Assembly (NCBI RefSeq): GCF_013248975.1
Contig: NZ_JABRWH010000003.1
Coordinates: 1-37,029 of the forward strand
Length of the DNA stretch: 37,029 nucleotides
Source: Neobacillus endophyticus
GTDB lineage: Bacteria; Bacillota; Bacilli; Bacillales; Cytobacillaceae
Direction of reading: 5' to 3'
The notes under the pieces are model-generated. The model had not been told where the DNA came from, did no database searches, and worked only from the letters and a program-made list of their open reading frames with translations. Position 1 is the first letter of the stretch; the number at the start of each line of letters is the position of its first letter. This document shows, one piece after another, positions 1 to 6,866 of this stretch. A program made the position numbers and the translations under genes.

Positions 1-126
1 TTTATAACCATCGAATAAAGCTTTCACTAAACCGTTGTAACCCAGTTGTTCCATTTCCCGTAGCCCCCTCTCGCTGTTCTTCGGTGCGGCCCATTCTTTT
101 GGGCTTGATAAGATACTATTCACCAC
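1..126 (-). CDS. N-terminal part of a hypothetical protein whose gene crosses the window ends
   Basis: This is the 5' part of a minus-strand gene that continues at 37029-36817 when the window ends are joined. Reading down from 126 there are 42 open codons and the frame matches exactly across the junction, giving a 112-residue product. The start is uncertain. GTG at 126 has AAGGA about 14 bases upstream. ATG at 54 has GAGGGGG about nine bases upstream and would give 88 residues. I do not recognise the family. The product is soluble, charged and rich in aromatic residues. It is the first gene of the minus-strand operon leading to the FtsK-like translocase. It diverges from the HTH gene at 217, and the shared intergenic DNA has an inverted repeat, TGTCCAA at 131-137 and TTGGACA at 182-188. 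Confidence 0.6.
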   Translation of the reverse strand, partial: MVNSILSSPKEWAAPKNSERGLREMEQLGYNGLVKALFDGYK

Positions 127-130
127 TGAT

Positions 131-188
131 TGTCCAAGTTTCCTTATTTTTCAGGAACATCGGGTTTATTTTTTAGGATTTTTGGACA
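131..188. promoter_or_regulatory. Divergent intergenic region with inverted repeat
   Basis: TGTCCAA (131-137) and TTGGACA (182-188) are exact inverted repeats about 50 bp apart. They lie between the minus-strand translocase operon and the plus-strand HTH gene at 217. This suits an operator pair for a divergent promoter, possibly autoregulated by the adjacent HTH protein. The role is inferred from position only. Confidence 0.3.
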
Positions 189-216
189 TTACTTGGGTTA
201 AGGAGTGATGAGAACA

Positions 217-447
217 ATGTTTGGCTTTGGCTTAGGGAAGAAACGGACAAAGTTAGGGAAGTGGCTGGATCAAAGAGGAATTGCTCAATCCTGGCTTAAA
301 GAGAAAACAGGATTAAACAAAAACACTATCGGGGATTTAGTAAATGATTCAGATAGGTCTCCCACTCAATCGACAATGAAAAAAATTCTTAAAGCTTTAA
401 GGGAAATAGATCCCAATGTAAAAAGTGATGATTTTTGGGATATGTAA
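217..447 (+). CDS. Small XRE-type helix-turn-helix regulator
   Basis: The product is a 76-residue DNA-binding protein. The segment GIAQSWLKEKTGLNKNTIGDL has the shape of a Cro/C1 helix-turn-helix, followed by a short helical tail that sets the register of the fold (STMKKILKALREI). ATG 217 is chosen because AAGGAGTGAT sits 5' of it. The GTG at 205 and ATG at 208 overlap or touch that ribosome binding site. It probably regulates the divergent operon on the other side of 131-188 or the small genes downstream. The family is clear; the target is inferred. Confidence 0.7.
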   Translation: MFGFGLGKKRTKLGKWLDQRGIAQSWLKEKTGLNKNTIGDLVNDSDRSPTQSTMKKILKALREIDPNVKSDDFWDM

Positions 448-459
448 GGGGAGAGCAAT

Positions 460-666
460 ATGCAGGAGGGTTTGAACAAAAGGCTAGACGTATTAAAAAA
501 AATTATCGATGTTAAAAAGATGGATATTGAGGAATGCGAGAAGGAGCTCAGCAATCGATACTATCCAGTTATTGTTAGATTGGCGATAACAGAATATATC
601 TTAAAGCTCCAAAAAGAACTAGAAAGCTATGAAAATAAATTGGTTGATTTGCAAAGCTTCTATTGA
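460..666 (+). CDS. Hypothetical helical protein, 68 aa
   Basis: An unrecognised 68-residue protein, nearly all predicted helix, with heptad-like leucines (RLDVLKKIIDVKKMDI and ILKLQKELESYENKL) that suggest a short coiled coil. A ribosome binding site (GGGGAG) lies just upstream of ATG 460. It begins 13 bases after the HTH gene and is probably cotranscribed with it. Confidence 0.6.
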   Translation: MQEGLNKRLDVLKKIIDVKKMDIEECEKELSNRYYPVIVRLAITEYILKLQKELESYENKLVDLQSFY

Positions 667-709
667 CGACTGGAGTATGTAAATGGGATTACGTTTTAGG
701 TGAGCGAAA

Positions 710-1000
710 ATGGAGAAAAAGAGAATGATTAGTGTTCAAGTTAATGAAAATGAAGTAAAACAACTATTTCTTGAAAAGATAGAAGAAAGTATCAAACGTC
801 TAGAAAACAGTCATGTTTTTTGGGATATGAAGATTCTCTGTAAAAAAACCTGTATGAGCGAAAACAATATTAAAGAGAAGTTTTTTTATGATCCATTCTT
901 TCCTAAGTACAAAATCGGCAGCAAATGGTACATCCCTGCAAAGGAAGGTGAGGCTTTTTTACTCCAATGGATTCGTGAACAACCGAAAAGAAAAGTATAA
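710..1000 (+). CDS. DUF771-like DNA-binding protein
   Basis: A 96-residue protein with the layout of phage DUF771 proteins: an N-terminal acidic helix that continues as a long amphipathic helix (VKQLFLEKIEESIKRLE), then a winged-helix-like segment ending in a KYKIGSKWYIP hairpin. It resembles the protein at 17715-17987 along its length (xxLFLEKIEESIKRLE against xxSIYLEEVQKRLDDIE; FPKYKIGSKW against FPSIRIGKKW), so the two are likely paralogues. Family members sit next to phage repressors and are thought to bind DNA. AGGTGAG precedes ATG 710. Function here is inferred. Confidence 0.65.
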   Translation: MEKKRMISVQVNENEVKQLFLEKIEESIKRLENSHVFWDMKILCKKTCMSENNIKEKFFYDPFFPKYKIGSKWYIPAKEGEAFLLQWIREQPKRKV

Positions 1001-1127
1001 TATAACCCCATATCAGATGTTTTAAGAAATTCGCTACATAAGACTGATTATGAAAGTAGCTAAATCCACAAATTCGAATAAGAATTTGAATGTGTTATTA
1101 GTACACCGTGCACTAGGAGGGGTATTT

Positions 1128-1226
1128 GTGGATCAACCATCAAGTGAAGCTAAAAAGAAATTACTCATTCTTATCAAGAAAAAAACATTACCTATACTCT
1201 TGGAACTAGAAAAAAAGAGGTTCTGA
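1128..1226 (+). CDS. Small basic peptide, 32 aa
   Basis: A short ORF with a strong AGGAGGGG ribosome binding site five bases before GTG 1128. The product is Lys/Leu-rich (KKKLLILIKKKTLPILLELEKK) and could be an amphipathic helix. A good intrinsic terminator follows at 1270-1310, so this is the last gene of its transcript. I cannot assign a function. Confidence 0.45.
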   Translation: MDQPSSEAKKKLLILIKKKTLPILLELEKKRF

Positions 1227-1269
1227 GATGCAACACGTAAATGAGATTATGCAAATCCAACTGTACGAT

Positions 1270-1310
1270 AAAAAAGGTCACCCCTATAAAAATGCGGGAT
1301 GACCTTTTTT
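1270..1310 (+). terminator. Intrinsic terminator
   Basis: AAAAAAGGTCA (1270-1280) pairs perfectly with TGACCTTTTTT (1300-1310), with further CCC/GGG pairing inside. The run of T serves the plus strand and the run of A makes it usable on the minus strand too. Confidence 0.8.
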
Positions 1311-1415
1311 GCTGTGAGGTATTAAGCATTATATGTGATAAACGTGGAAACGCCCTTCCATCTTTTTTAAATTAAACATATTTTGTATGGATTATATGTT
1401 AAGGAGGTCTATTGA

Positions 1416-1517
1416 ATGGATGGTGTAGGAGCTGGAGGCGGCTTTGCTTTGCTCGTTGTATTGTTTATTTTGCTTATTATTATAGGTGCGTCCTTTATGG
1501 GCGGCGGATTATATTAA
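1416..1517 (+). CDS. YjcZ family sporulation peptide, 33 aa
   Basis: A 33-residue peptide: a short Gly-rich head (MDGVGAGGGFAL), one membrane helix ([15 protein letters not shown]) and a Gly-rich tail. This matches the YjcZ family of tiny sporulation proteins common in Bacillus. AAGGAGG precedes ATG 1416 at good spacing. It is followed 29 bases later by a second member. The family is associated with sporulation in B. subtilis; the precise role is unknown. Plasmid location of a spore-family gene is unusual but not unique. Confidence 0.75.
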   Translation: MDGVGAGGGFALLVVLFILLIIIGASFMGGGLY

Positions 1518-1546
1518 AAAATTAAACATGGAAAGGTGGAGTTAAT

Positions 1547-1702
1547 ATGTTTGGATACGGTGGTTTCGGTGGATTTGGCGGCGGATGTGGTTGTGGTGGC
1601 TTTGGTTACGGAGGCGGCGGATTCGGATACGGCGGCGGATTTGCTTTAATCGTTGTGTTGTTTATCTTATTAATCATCATTGGATCCGTTTGCTTTTATT
1701 AA
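1547..1702 (+). CDS. YjcZ family sporulation peptide with Gly/Tyr/Cys-rich head, 51 aa
   Basis: The second YjcZ-type peptide, 51 residues. Its N-terminal 30 residues are Gly/Phe/Tyr repeats (GFGYGGGG type) with a CGC motif, followed by the same membrane helix as its neighbour ([16 protein letters not shown]). A GGTGGAG ribosome binding site precedes ATG 1547. The near-identical TM segments of the pair suggest tandem duplication followed by expansion of the glycine head. A terminator follows at 1732. Confidence 0.78.
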   Translation: MFGYGGFGGFGGGCGCGGFGYGGGGFGYGGGFALIVVLFILLIIIGSVCFY

Positions 1703-1731
1703 AAATAAAAGCGTATTCTGTTTCGGAATAT

Positions 1732-1756
1732 AAAAGCCCTCTTTTGAGGGCTTTTT
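1732..1756 (+). terminator. Intrinsic terminator of the yjcZ pair
   Basis: AAAAGCCCTC, a TTTT loop and GAGGGCTTTTT form a perfect hairpin with a T run directly after the second YjcZ gene. Confidence 0.85.
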
Positions 1757-1783
1757 CGTTGAACTCTAAGGAGGTAGCTACAC

Positions 1784-1852
1784 ATGATGTGGATATATTT
1801 GGTGGCTACCCTTAGCTTATGCAGCAACTTAAGTAAAAAATCGACGGAGTAA
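1784..1852 (+). CDS. Possible 22-aa hydrophobic peptide
   Basis: AAGGAGG lies eight bases before ATG 1784, and the 22 codons encode a short hydrophobic stretch (WIYLVATLSLCSNL) with a charged tail. The ribosome binding site is convincing. The peptide is too short to classify; a leader peptide or small membrane peptide are both possible. Confidence 0.3.
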   Translation: MMWIYLVATLSLCSNLSKKSTE

Positions 1853-1943
1853 GCCCTTATTTTTTGAAAAAATAAATTTGGGAAGAAGTACTTTACGTCT
1901 TTTTGACATTAGCGAAGTTTGTATTATTAGAAGGAGGGAAGAT

Positions 1944-2072
1944 ATGGATCATACTTATTTTAAATACCTCCGTTCTAATTATAAAAAGGAGGATGAAATC
2001 ATATCCCCCTTTTTTGACATTCTCCTTTTATTAGTCGAGTATAATTTATCCATAAAACAACGTCCATGTTGA
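1944..2072 (+). CDS. Hypothetical protein, 42 aa
   Basis: AAGGAGG six bases before ATG 1944 supports this start. A longer in-frame ORF begins at 1878 without a ribosome binding site. The 42-residue product is polar at its N-terminus (YFKYLRSNYKKEDE) with a hydrophobic middle (ISPFFDILLLLVEY). Not recognised. It converges with the small minus-strand gene ending at 2079. Confidence 0.45.
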   Translation: MDHTYFKYLRSNYKKEDEIISPFFDILLLLVEYNLSIKQRPC

Positions 2073-2078
2073 ACAAAT

Positions 2079-2240
2079 TCAATAACTTTTCCGATTCCAC
2101 GGCAATTTCCAGTATGCTTCTATCACTTCTGGATAATACCGGCTACAATACCAGTTTCTATACTCTCCTCTTGGTAGCTGCCTCATTTCCTTAATGGGGA
2201 AACCTTTGCCACAGTATGCACACATCTCTTTCTCTCTCAT
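2079..2240 (-). CDS. Small CxxC protein, 53 aa
   Basis: A minus-strand ORF with an AGGGTG ribosome binding site six bases before ATG 2240 (an in-frame ATG at 2246 is too close to it). The product carries CAYCGKGF near its N-terminus and a later WYCSRYY, so half of a zinc-ribbon is visible. The second cysteine pair is reduced to a single Cys. It lies 43 bp downstream of the recombinase gene on the same strand and may be cotranscribed. Function unknown. Confidence 0.5.
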   Translation of the reverse strand: MREKEMCAYCGKGFPIKEMRQLPRGEYRNWYCSRYYPEVIEAYWKLPWNRKSY

Positions 2241-2283
2241 ATCCATCACCCTATAAAAGATTCGTAAAAATCAAATTCGGAAT

Positions 2284-3147
2284 TTATAATTGGTCAATTA
2301 GATTTACGTAATGTGATTGCGGTTTTTCCAAGTAAATCTTTGTTACTTCAATCGAGGTGTGGCCTAAATATTTAGCTATGTCTTGGATCGGCAAGCCCTG
2401 TGCGGCAAGACGTAATCCGAATAGATGCCTTAAATTATGAACATGAGCTTTGGATAATTCAATGCCTGCAGCTTTTGCGTATTTTTTAATAAGGCTGTGA
2501 GCTGTCTGCCTGGTTAATGGCCCCCTCTCCCCAACGAATAAAGCCTTTGTTGTGCTGGAGAACGGCTGCTGTCTTACTTCTATATACTCTCTAAGGGATT
2601 TGATAAGCTTATCGCTCATATAAATATCACGGTATTTTGAGCCCTTTCCTTTGATGTCCTCGATGACTTTCAATCCCTTTTGTACGTGATCCACTCGCAG
2701 CTGAAGTGCTTCACTTATACGCATCCCCGAATAGTACATGGATTCAAATAATGCCTTCGCACGAATATCACGGGACTTTTCAGTAGATGCAATCAGGCGT
2801 TTATAATCGTCCTCTGTAAGCAGTTCTTCGTCCTTTAAGGAATATTGCTTCTGAATCTTTTCTTGCTTCACTCTGGCCGAAATTGCAAGTTCAAAACGAT
2901 CATTAGCAAAATCAATAAACTGCTTTACCCCTACTAGTTTTCGATTTATGGTTAAGGCCTTTAATTTACGCTGTCGTAAGTACTCCTTGAATTCGTTCAT
3001 ATCAGTTTTCTTTATCTTTTTGATGTCTTTCTTGATAAATGCCATAAAATCCTTCACATCAGAAACATATCCTTCAATGGTGCCTTTACTTTTTTCTTCT
3101 TCTAGGAGGTGATCTCGATATGCCTCTACATACTCAATGTTCTTCAT
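2284..3147 (-). CDS. Tyrosine recombinase (XerC/XerD-like integrase)
   Basis: A 287-residue DNA strand-exchange enzyme. The N-terminal SAM-like core-binding domain (about 1-95, LLEEEKSKGTIEGYVSDVKD) is followed by the catalytic domain with all expected residues: Arg in SGMRISEAL, Lys in IKGKGSKYR, the HNLRHL box, LGHTSIEVT, and the Tyr nucleophile in TKIYLEKP. ATG 3147 follows TTGGAG at long spacing; TTG 3165 or 3159 are possible alternatives. On a circular plasmid such an enzyme usually resolves multimers or integrates a mobile element. The inverted repeat at 3209-3228 just upstream could be its operator or a recombination core; this is inference. Confidence 0.9.
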   Translation of the reverse strand: MKNIEYVEAYRDHLLEEEKSKGTIEGYVSDVKDFMAFIKKDIKKIKKTDMNEFKEYLRQRKLKALTINRKLVGVKQFIDFANDRFELAISARVKQEKIQKQYSLKDEELLTEDDYKRLIASTEKSRDIRAKALFESMYYSGMRISEALQLRVDHVQKGLKVIEDIKGKGSKYRDIYMSDKLIKSLREYIEVRQQPFSSTTKALFVGERGPLTRQTAHSLIKKYAKAAGIELSKAHVHNLRHLFGLRLAAQGLPIQDIAKYLGHTSIEVTKIYLEKPQSHYVNLIDQL

Positions 3148-3208
3148 AGTTTTTCTCAACTCCAATTTAACTCTATTTAATAAAAAAGTAACTTTATAAG
3201 GTTAATTC

Positions 3209-3228
3209 GATAATAAATCATTATTATC
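3209..3228. repeat. Inverted repeat upstream of the recombinase
   Basis: GATAATAA and TTATTATC form an 8-bp inverted repeat with a 4-bp spacer, about 60 bp upstream of the recombinase start. It is either an operator or a candidate recombinase binding site. Confidence 0.35.
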
Positions 3229-3339
3229 CAAATTGCAACTACATAACTATAATTTTGTTGTGAATTTTAAGATAAAGCTACTTGTTCAATGTTTTTAATT
3301 ATGATGGTGGCTATAAGTAGTTATCTAGTTTACATAATC

Positions 3340-3588
3340 ATGAAATACTCAAGCCCTAAATTATACGATGAAATCCTAAAGCAGTAAGATGCAATTGCCG
3401 GAGAGCCATCTATCGGCTATCAATTGAAGGGCGATTTAAAGGACTTTAAATGTCACGATTTTAAATTTCAACAGGTATCATTAAGAATTTGTTATGCTTA
3501 CCATCAATTGGATGACCATGTGACTTTTGTTTATGTAGGTACAAGAGAGAACTTTTACGATATGGTAAAGTGTCATTTATATGATTGA
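3340..3588 (+). pseudogene. RelE/ParE-type toxin pseudogene
   Basis: Translating through one stop gives 82 residues ending in a clear RelE-superfamily core: GYQLKGDLKDFKCHDFKF, VSLRICYAYH and FVYVGTRENFYDMV. The RICY strand and GTRENFY C-terminus are typical of Bacillus plasmid mRNA-interferase toxins. Codon 16 is TAA (3385-3387), so the protein is interrupted, and no antitoxin gene lies beside it. A single base change such as TTA to TAA would explain the stop. Most likely a dead toxin left from an addiction module. Confidence 0.7.
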
Positions 3589-3678
3589 TATGCTTTAAAC
3601 ACAAAGGATTCTAAATGGATCTTTTTTCTATTTAAACGTATTTTCTGCGGCAATGGTCCGATTTGAAATTAGTGGCAT

Positions 3679-3707
3679 TTGACTGTCTTTATTACATATA
3701 CTATAAT
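3679..3707 (+). promoter_or_regulatory. Strong sigma-A promoter upstream of the Abi gene
   Basis: TTGACT (3679-3684), a 17-bp spacer and TATAAT (3702-3707) form a near-consensus promoter. Transcription would begin around 3713-3715 and run immediately into the hairpin at 3721-3748. Confidence 0.8.
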
Positions 3708-3720
3708 GATCTTAGCGATC

Positions 3721-3758
3721 AGGCCCATGTTCCTTCCGAGGACTGGGCTTTTATTTTT
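3721..3758 (+). terminator. Leader hairpin with T-rich tail before the Abi gene
   Basis: AGGCCCA (3721-3727) pairs with TGGGCTT (3744-3750), with inner TCCT/AGGA pairing and a TTTTATTTTT tail. Placed a few bases after the promoter, it would terminate most transcripts as a short RNA of about 45 nt and let a minority read into the Abi gene. It may therefore be an attenuator or a small RNA in its own right. Confidence 0.6.
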
Positions 3759-3772
3759 GGGGTGAAACTGTT

Positions 3773-4729
3773 TTGAAGCCTTTTCAGACACATATTCAAC
3801 AAATTAGGATACTCAGGGGTAGAGGGTTAACAATAAGAAACGGCTCTTATGCTATGAGAATTTTAGAAAATGAAGGCTATTACAATGTGATTAATGGCTA
3901 TAAAGATTTATTTTTAGTTTTAAATCAAAATGGAGCACCTGCTTCACCAGAACAATACAAACCAGGCACTACTTTTGAAGAAATACATAAGCTGTATGTT
4001 TTGGACAGAGAGCTAAGAAATATCCTGCTTAAATATCTCTTGATTTTTGAAAAAAGTGTTAAATCGAAAATTTCGTATAGGTTTTCACAAAAATTCAAAA
4101 AAGCCAATGACTACCTGAATTTGAAGAATTTTACCAGTAACACCAATCAGCTAAAACAAGTGTTAAAATTAATCACTACATTATCAAACGTGATAACAAA
4201 CCAATCGGACAGAAACGGTCCTATTAAACATTATTTAGATGTGCATCAAGAAGTTCCTCTTTGGGTTTTATCTAATTATTTAACTTTGGGTAATATCCAA
4301 AATTTTTATATGTGCCTTGACGATCCCCTTAAGGATTTAATAGCACAGGATTTTTCTAAAATGTACAAAAAAACTTACAATGTTAATCTTCAATTTCCGA
4401 AAGACTCATTAATTGATGTTTTGAAGACAGCAAACCTGTTTAGAAACGTTTGTGCACATGAAGAAAGATTGTATAATTTCAGCTTACATAGGCCGGCAAG
4501 GAGTAGGCATAATTCTAATTTGCTGAGTATACCAAACAATCTCCTTACAGGTAATTTGTTTACTATGGTCTCCTTTTTAAAATTAGTAATTACCAAAAAA
4601 GAGCATAAATCATTAATTAGCAGTCTTTCGCAACTTTTTAACAAATCCCAAAACGATTTTTCGTCCGTTAATTTTAGTCAGATATTAAATAGGATGGGAT
4701 TCCCTTCTAACTGGCAAAACTTTTTTTGA
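3773..4729 (+). CDS. Abi_2 (AbiD/AbiF) family HEPN protein
   Basis: A 318-residue member of the abortive-infection AbiD/AbiF family. The N-terminus (KPFQTHIQQIRILRGRGL, then NEGYYNVINGY) is the family signature. The C-terminal half carries the HEPN ribonuclease motif R-x4-H in FRNVCAHEERLYN (Arg224, His229). Start TTG 3773 has GGGGTG eight bases upstream and places the family N-terminus correctly; no ATG is suitable. Family members are HEPN RNases. Structured RNAs encoded beside them have been reported, and the family has been linked to the ancestry of Cas13. Here the gene is bracketed by a promoter-terminator leader and a hairpin-rich 3' region. It could be a toxin held by an RNA antitoxin. 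The family call is firm; the RNA partnership is inferred. Confidence 0.85.
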   Translation: MKPFQTHIQQIRILRGRGLTIRNGSYAMRILENEGYYNVINGYKDLFLVLNQNGAPASPEQYKPGTTFEEIHKLYVLDRELRNILLKYLLIFEKSVKSKISYRFSQKFKKANDYLNLKNFTSNTNQLKQVLKLITTLSNVITNQSDRNGPIKHYLDVHQEVPLWVLSNYLTLGNIQNFYMCLDDPLKDLIAQDFSKMYKKTYNVNLQFPKDSLIDVLKTANLFRNVCAHEERLYNFSLHRPARSRHNSNLLSIPNNLLTGNLFTMVSFLKLVITKKEHKSLISSLSQLFNKSQNDFSSVNFSQILNRMGFPSNWQNFF

Positions 4730-4739
4730 TAAAAGCCTC

Positions 4740-4850
4740 TTGGATAGATATCCCCTATAGAGCAAAGAATTCAGGAACTCAGCCGGTCAGTAGGATCGGA
4801 CACGACCTTGGTGTTAACATAGTTATCACCTTAGCCCAGGTTTTTTTCAG
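4740..4850 (+). ncRNA. Candidate structured RNA downstream of the Abi gene
   Basis: The segment has no ORF but good secondary structure. GGTG-U-UAAC, an AUA loop and GUUA-U-CACC form a hairpin at 4810-4830 with one U-U mismatch. GGTC (4785-4788) can pair with GACC (4804-4807). GGATAGATATCC (4742-4753) is a palindrome. A T7 run at 4841-4847 ends the block. Structured RNAs next to abiF genes are a known pattern, so this is the best candidate for the Abi RNA partner. I could not match a covariance model, and no clear promoter is visible inside the 3' end of the gene. Confidence 0.4.
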
Positions 4851-4856
4851 AAGGGG

Positions 4857-4882
4857 GCACGATTTTTCGTGCTCTCTTTTTG
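4857..4882 (+). terminator. Intrinsic terminator
   Basis: GCACGA (4857-4862) and TCGTGC (4867-4872) form a perfect hairpin followed by TCTCTTTTT. It isolates the Abi locus from parA. Confidence 0.8.
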
Positions 4883-4967
4883 TAGTTAAGTATCTTATTT
4901 AATTTAGAAAGCAGGAATTCACATTTAATTGTTAAATATTAATAATTGCAATAACAACAAATACAAT

Positions 4968-4994
4968 ACTAATATTAACATTAATGTTATTTAT
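4968..4994. repeat. AAYRTT hexamer array A (upstream of parA)
   Basis: Three exact tandem AAYRTT hexamers, AATATT (4971), AACATT (4977) and AATGTT (4983), lie 20-45 bp before the parA start. Related AT-rich copies begin near 4927. The hexamer is self-complementary in pattern, so either strand presents the same site. Candidate parS/operator for the RHH protein encoded at 5786. Confidence 0.6.
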
Positions 4995-5015
4995 ATTTGC
5001 GAGGAGGGTTATGAT

Positions 5016-5786
5016 ATGCCAATCATCGCTGTTTCAACCAATAAAGGTGGAGTGCTAAAAACCAGCATTACAACGAACTTGGCTGGTGCCTTATGCGAAA
5101 AACACAAAGTTTTGATTATTGACACTGATAACCAAGGAAATGTTTTAGTGTCATTCGGAGTGAATCCAGACAATGTGGAACTGACTCTATATGACGTTCT
5201 GGTTGATGGAATAGATCCTGCTAAAGCATTAATTAATGTTCACTCTAATATTGATGTGCTGCCGGCGAATGATGATATGAGCTTTTTGGAATTTGATGTC
5301 TTATCAGATCGTGAAAACTATCCAGATCCTTTTAGGATGCTTGAAAAATCAATGCAAACACTGGAATCAAGATACGACTACATATTAATTGACAGCCCAC
5401 CAAATTTGGGATTAGTTCAAGGGAATGTTCTTTCTTATGCTGATAGTGTATTGGTTCCCTTTCAGCCGGAAGGATATAGCATGAGATCCTTAATTAAAAT
5501 TCTAAATGCTATCCAAAATTTTAAAGAAAAGCATAATCCAAAATTGAATATTCTTGGTGTAGTCGCAACCCTTGTTGACCAGCGAACTACGCTCCATTCA
5601 GAAGTACTTCAGCAGTGCAGACGATATTGTTTAGAAAATGATATTCGTATGTTCGAAACAGTAATACCCCGTTCAGTTCGATTTGCTGCAAGCGTAGCAT
5701 ACGAACGAAAGCCTGCAACATTAACAGATTCAAAAAATCCGTTAGTTCAAGCTTATTTTGATTTATTAAAGGAGATCGAAGAATAA
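5016..5786 (+). CDS. parA: ParA-type partition ATPase
   Basis: A 256-residue deviant Walker-A ATPase of the ParA/Soj family, which moves plasmid copies apart on the nucleoid together with a DNA-bound partner. The N-terminus has the P-loop KGGVLKTS with the signature lysine; the Walker A' region is LIIDTDNQGN and Walker B is YILIDSPPN. The absence of an N-terminal HTH makes it a small (type Ib or Soj-like) ParA. ATG 5016 has GAGGAGGG at correct spacing. Its stop overlaps the next ATG (TAATG), so the partner gene is translationally coupled. Confidence 0.93.
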   Translation: MPIIAVSTNKGGVLKTSITTNLAGALCEKHKVLIIDTDNQGNVLVSFGVNPDNVELTLYDVLVDGIDPAKALINVHSNIDVLPANDDMSFLEFDVLSDRENYPDPFRMLEKSMQTLESRYDYILIDSPPNLGLVQGNVLSYADSVLVPFQPEGYSMRSLIKILNAIQNFKEKHNPKLNILGVVATLVDQRTTLHSEVLQQCRRYCLENDIRMFETVIPRSVRFAASVAYERKPATLTDSKNPLVQAYFDLLKEIEE

Positions 5787-6235
5787 TGGCACGAAAAAAC
5801 AGGAATTTAGCAGATTTTAACGAAGTTGCTAACGCTAATATTAGTAAAAACGCTAGTACAAATACTAATGTTAACGTTAATGATGATTCTAATATAAATG
5901 ATTCTGATAATGTTGAGACTAATACTGTTCAAATGGACAGCATTAACGCTAATAAAGAAAAAAATATTAATATTGCTGCTAATGTTGATGATATCAATGA
6001 TCTTAATATTAATGAAAATGATAACAAACAGGAAGTTAAGATGGATTATTTGGACAAGCTTATCGAGGGCAATACAAAGAAAAACGAAAATTCATCAGTT
6101 CTTACTGGAATTTATCTTCAGAAAGACTTGTCTGTGATTCTGGATCGCTTAGCCAAAAAGGGTGGTCGTGGAGCTAAATCAAAGATAGTGAATGAGGCAT
6201 TGAGAAGTGTCTTTATGGAAAAAGGATTGCTTTAA
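5786..6235 (+). CDS. Asn-rich ribbon-helix-helix partition partner (ParB/omega-like)
   Basis: A 149-residue protein coupled to parA. Residues about 105-149 form a ribbon-helix-helix: a beta strand (LTGIYLQKDL), helix 1 (VILDRLAKK), the turn GGRGAKS and helix 2 (KIVNEALRSVFMEK), as in omega/CopG proteins. Residues about 12-85 are disordered and made of Asn-Ile, Asn-Val, Asn-Asp and Asn-Ala dipeptides. The codons of these dipeptides are the AAYRTT hexamers found upstream of many plasmid genes, in the same 6-bp register (5837, 5867, 5873, 5963, 5969, 5981, 6005). The gene may thus carry its own binding sites. In the omega family one RHH protein serves both as centromere binder and as transcription regulator; that dual role here is inferred. 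Confidence 0.8.
   Translation: MARKNRNLADFNEVANANISKNASTNTNVNVNDDSNINDSDNVETNTVQMDSINANKEKNINIAANVDDINDLNINENDNKQEVKMDYLDKLIEGNTKKNENSSVLTGIYLQKDLSVILDRLAKKGGRGAKSKIVNEALRSVFMEKGLL
5831..6016. repeat. AAYRTT hexamer array B (inside the RHH gene)
   Basis: Exact AAYRTT copies start at 5837, 5867, 5873, 5963, 5969, 5981 and 6005. All offsets are multiples of six, with degenerate hexamers between them. Because the hexamer is two codons long it is read as Asn-Ile or Asn-Val. Either the protein repeat created the DNA repeat or DNA-site function shaped the coding sequence. Confidence 0.6.
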
Positions 6236-6237
6236 AT

Positions 6238-6283
6238 AAAAAAGCCAATTTTCTAAGTTGATTCTTAGTTAATTGGCTTTTTC
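6238..6283. terminator. Bidirectional terminator between convergent genes
   Basis: AAAAAGCCAATT and AATTGGCTTTTT flank an inner CTAAG/CTTAG stem. A and T runs on both sides allow termination in both directions. The stop codon and last codons of the minus-strand XRE gene lie inside the hairpin. Confidence 0.85.
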
Positions 6284-6522
6284 TTTTGCTTTTCAGGAAT
6301 GATTTGTTTTTCACCCGGAAGATATTCAATTAGATCTGACAATTTAATTTGAAGTTGATCACAAATAATCATTAAAGTTCCTAATTTAGCAGATTCTAAA
6401 TCTTCATCTCTCCATAATTTGTTTAATGCATTGCGGCTTAAACCAGTGATTGTCATAAGTTCACTAACACTATCAATTTTTTGTTTTGCCATAATGATTC
6501 GTAAATTATTTTGTAAAGGCAT
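6265..6522 (-). CDS. Small XRE/Cro-type regulator
   Basis: An 85-residue helix-turn-helix protein of the YozG/Cro type: MAKQKIDSVSELMTITGLSRNALNKLW covers the HTH, then the LGTLMIICDQLQIKLSDLIEY helix pair, then a basic Pro/Lys tail. ATG 6522 has GAGAGGG six bases upstream. It diverges from the operon starting at 6867. TTAACCTTAT at 6539-6548 and its complement ATAAGGTTAA near 6653-6662 flank the promoter at 6594, a plausible operator pair for this protein. A TATAAGGTTAA copy also occurs near 3195. Confidence 0.8.
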   Translation of the reverse strand: MPLQNNLRIIMAKQKIDSVSELMTITGLSRNALNKLWRDEDLESAKLGTLMIICDQLQIKLSDLIEYLPGEKQIIPEKQKKKPIN

Positions 6523-6866
6523 CAAAATCCCTCTCTTATTAACCTTATCTTATACACATTTTACCTTTTTTCAGAAAATTTTACAATATTTCATTGACAA
6601 AATAATGAATAAAAGTTAATATTTACCCATAAACTAATAATTTGTAACTCTATAAGGTTAAATGAAAAGCAAGGAGGATGATAAGGTTCGAACTACCTAA
6701 ATAATATAGGACAAGATACCAGGTGCAGATAGGAGATTGAAAAGCCTTATTTTTGTTAATGTTTTTGGGAATTCACAACAAAATATCGATTTTGTATCAG
6801 CTTAGATAAACCAAAATAACAATGTGAAAGTATTAGAAATTCAAATTTTTGGAGGCGGTAAGCGAT
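6523..6866. promoter_or_regulatory. Intergenic region with promoter and inverted repeat
   Basis: No ORF of note. TTGACA (6594-6599), a 17-bp spacer and TAATAT (6617-6622) form a plus-strand promoter for the 6867-7820 operon. The inverted pair TTAACCTTAT (6539-6548) and ATAAGGTTAA (6653-6662) brackets it. The roughly 240-base leader also contains AAGGAGGATGATAAGG at 6672-6687, a ribosome-binding-site-like sequence followed only by a very short reading frame. Confidence 0.5.

Noticed and set aside
1585..1815. ORF encoding an Arg-rich protein ([10 protein letters not shown])
   Set aside because: It is the shifted frame of the glycine repeats in the second YjcZ gene and runs through its terminator.
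1903..1935. TTGACA-based promoter before the 42-aa gene
   Set aside because: The only possible -10 would put the transcript start at or past the ribosome binding site.
5898..6137. Ile/Leu/Met-rich ORF inside the RHH gene
   Set aside because: It is another frame of the hexamer-rich coding region, with no ribosome binding site.
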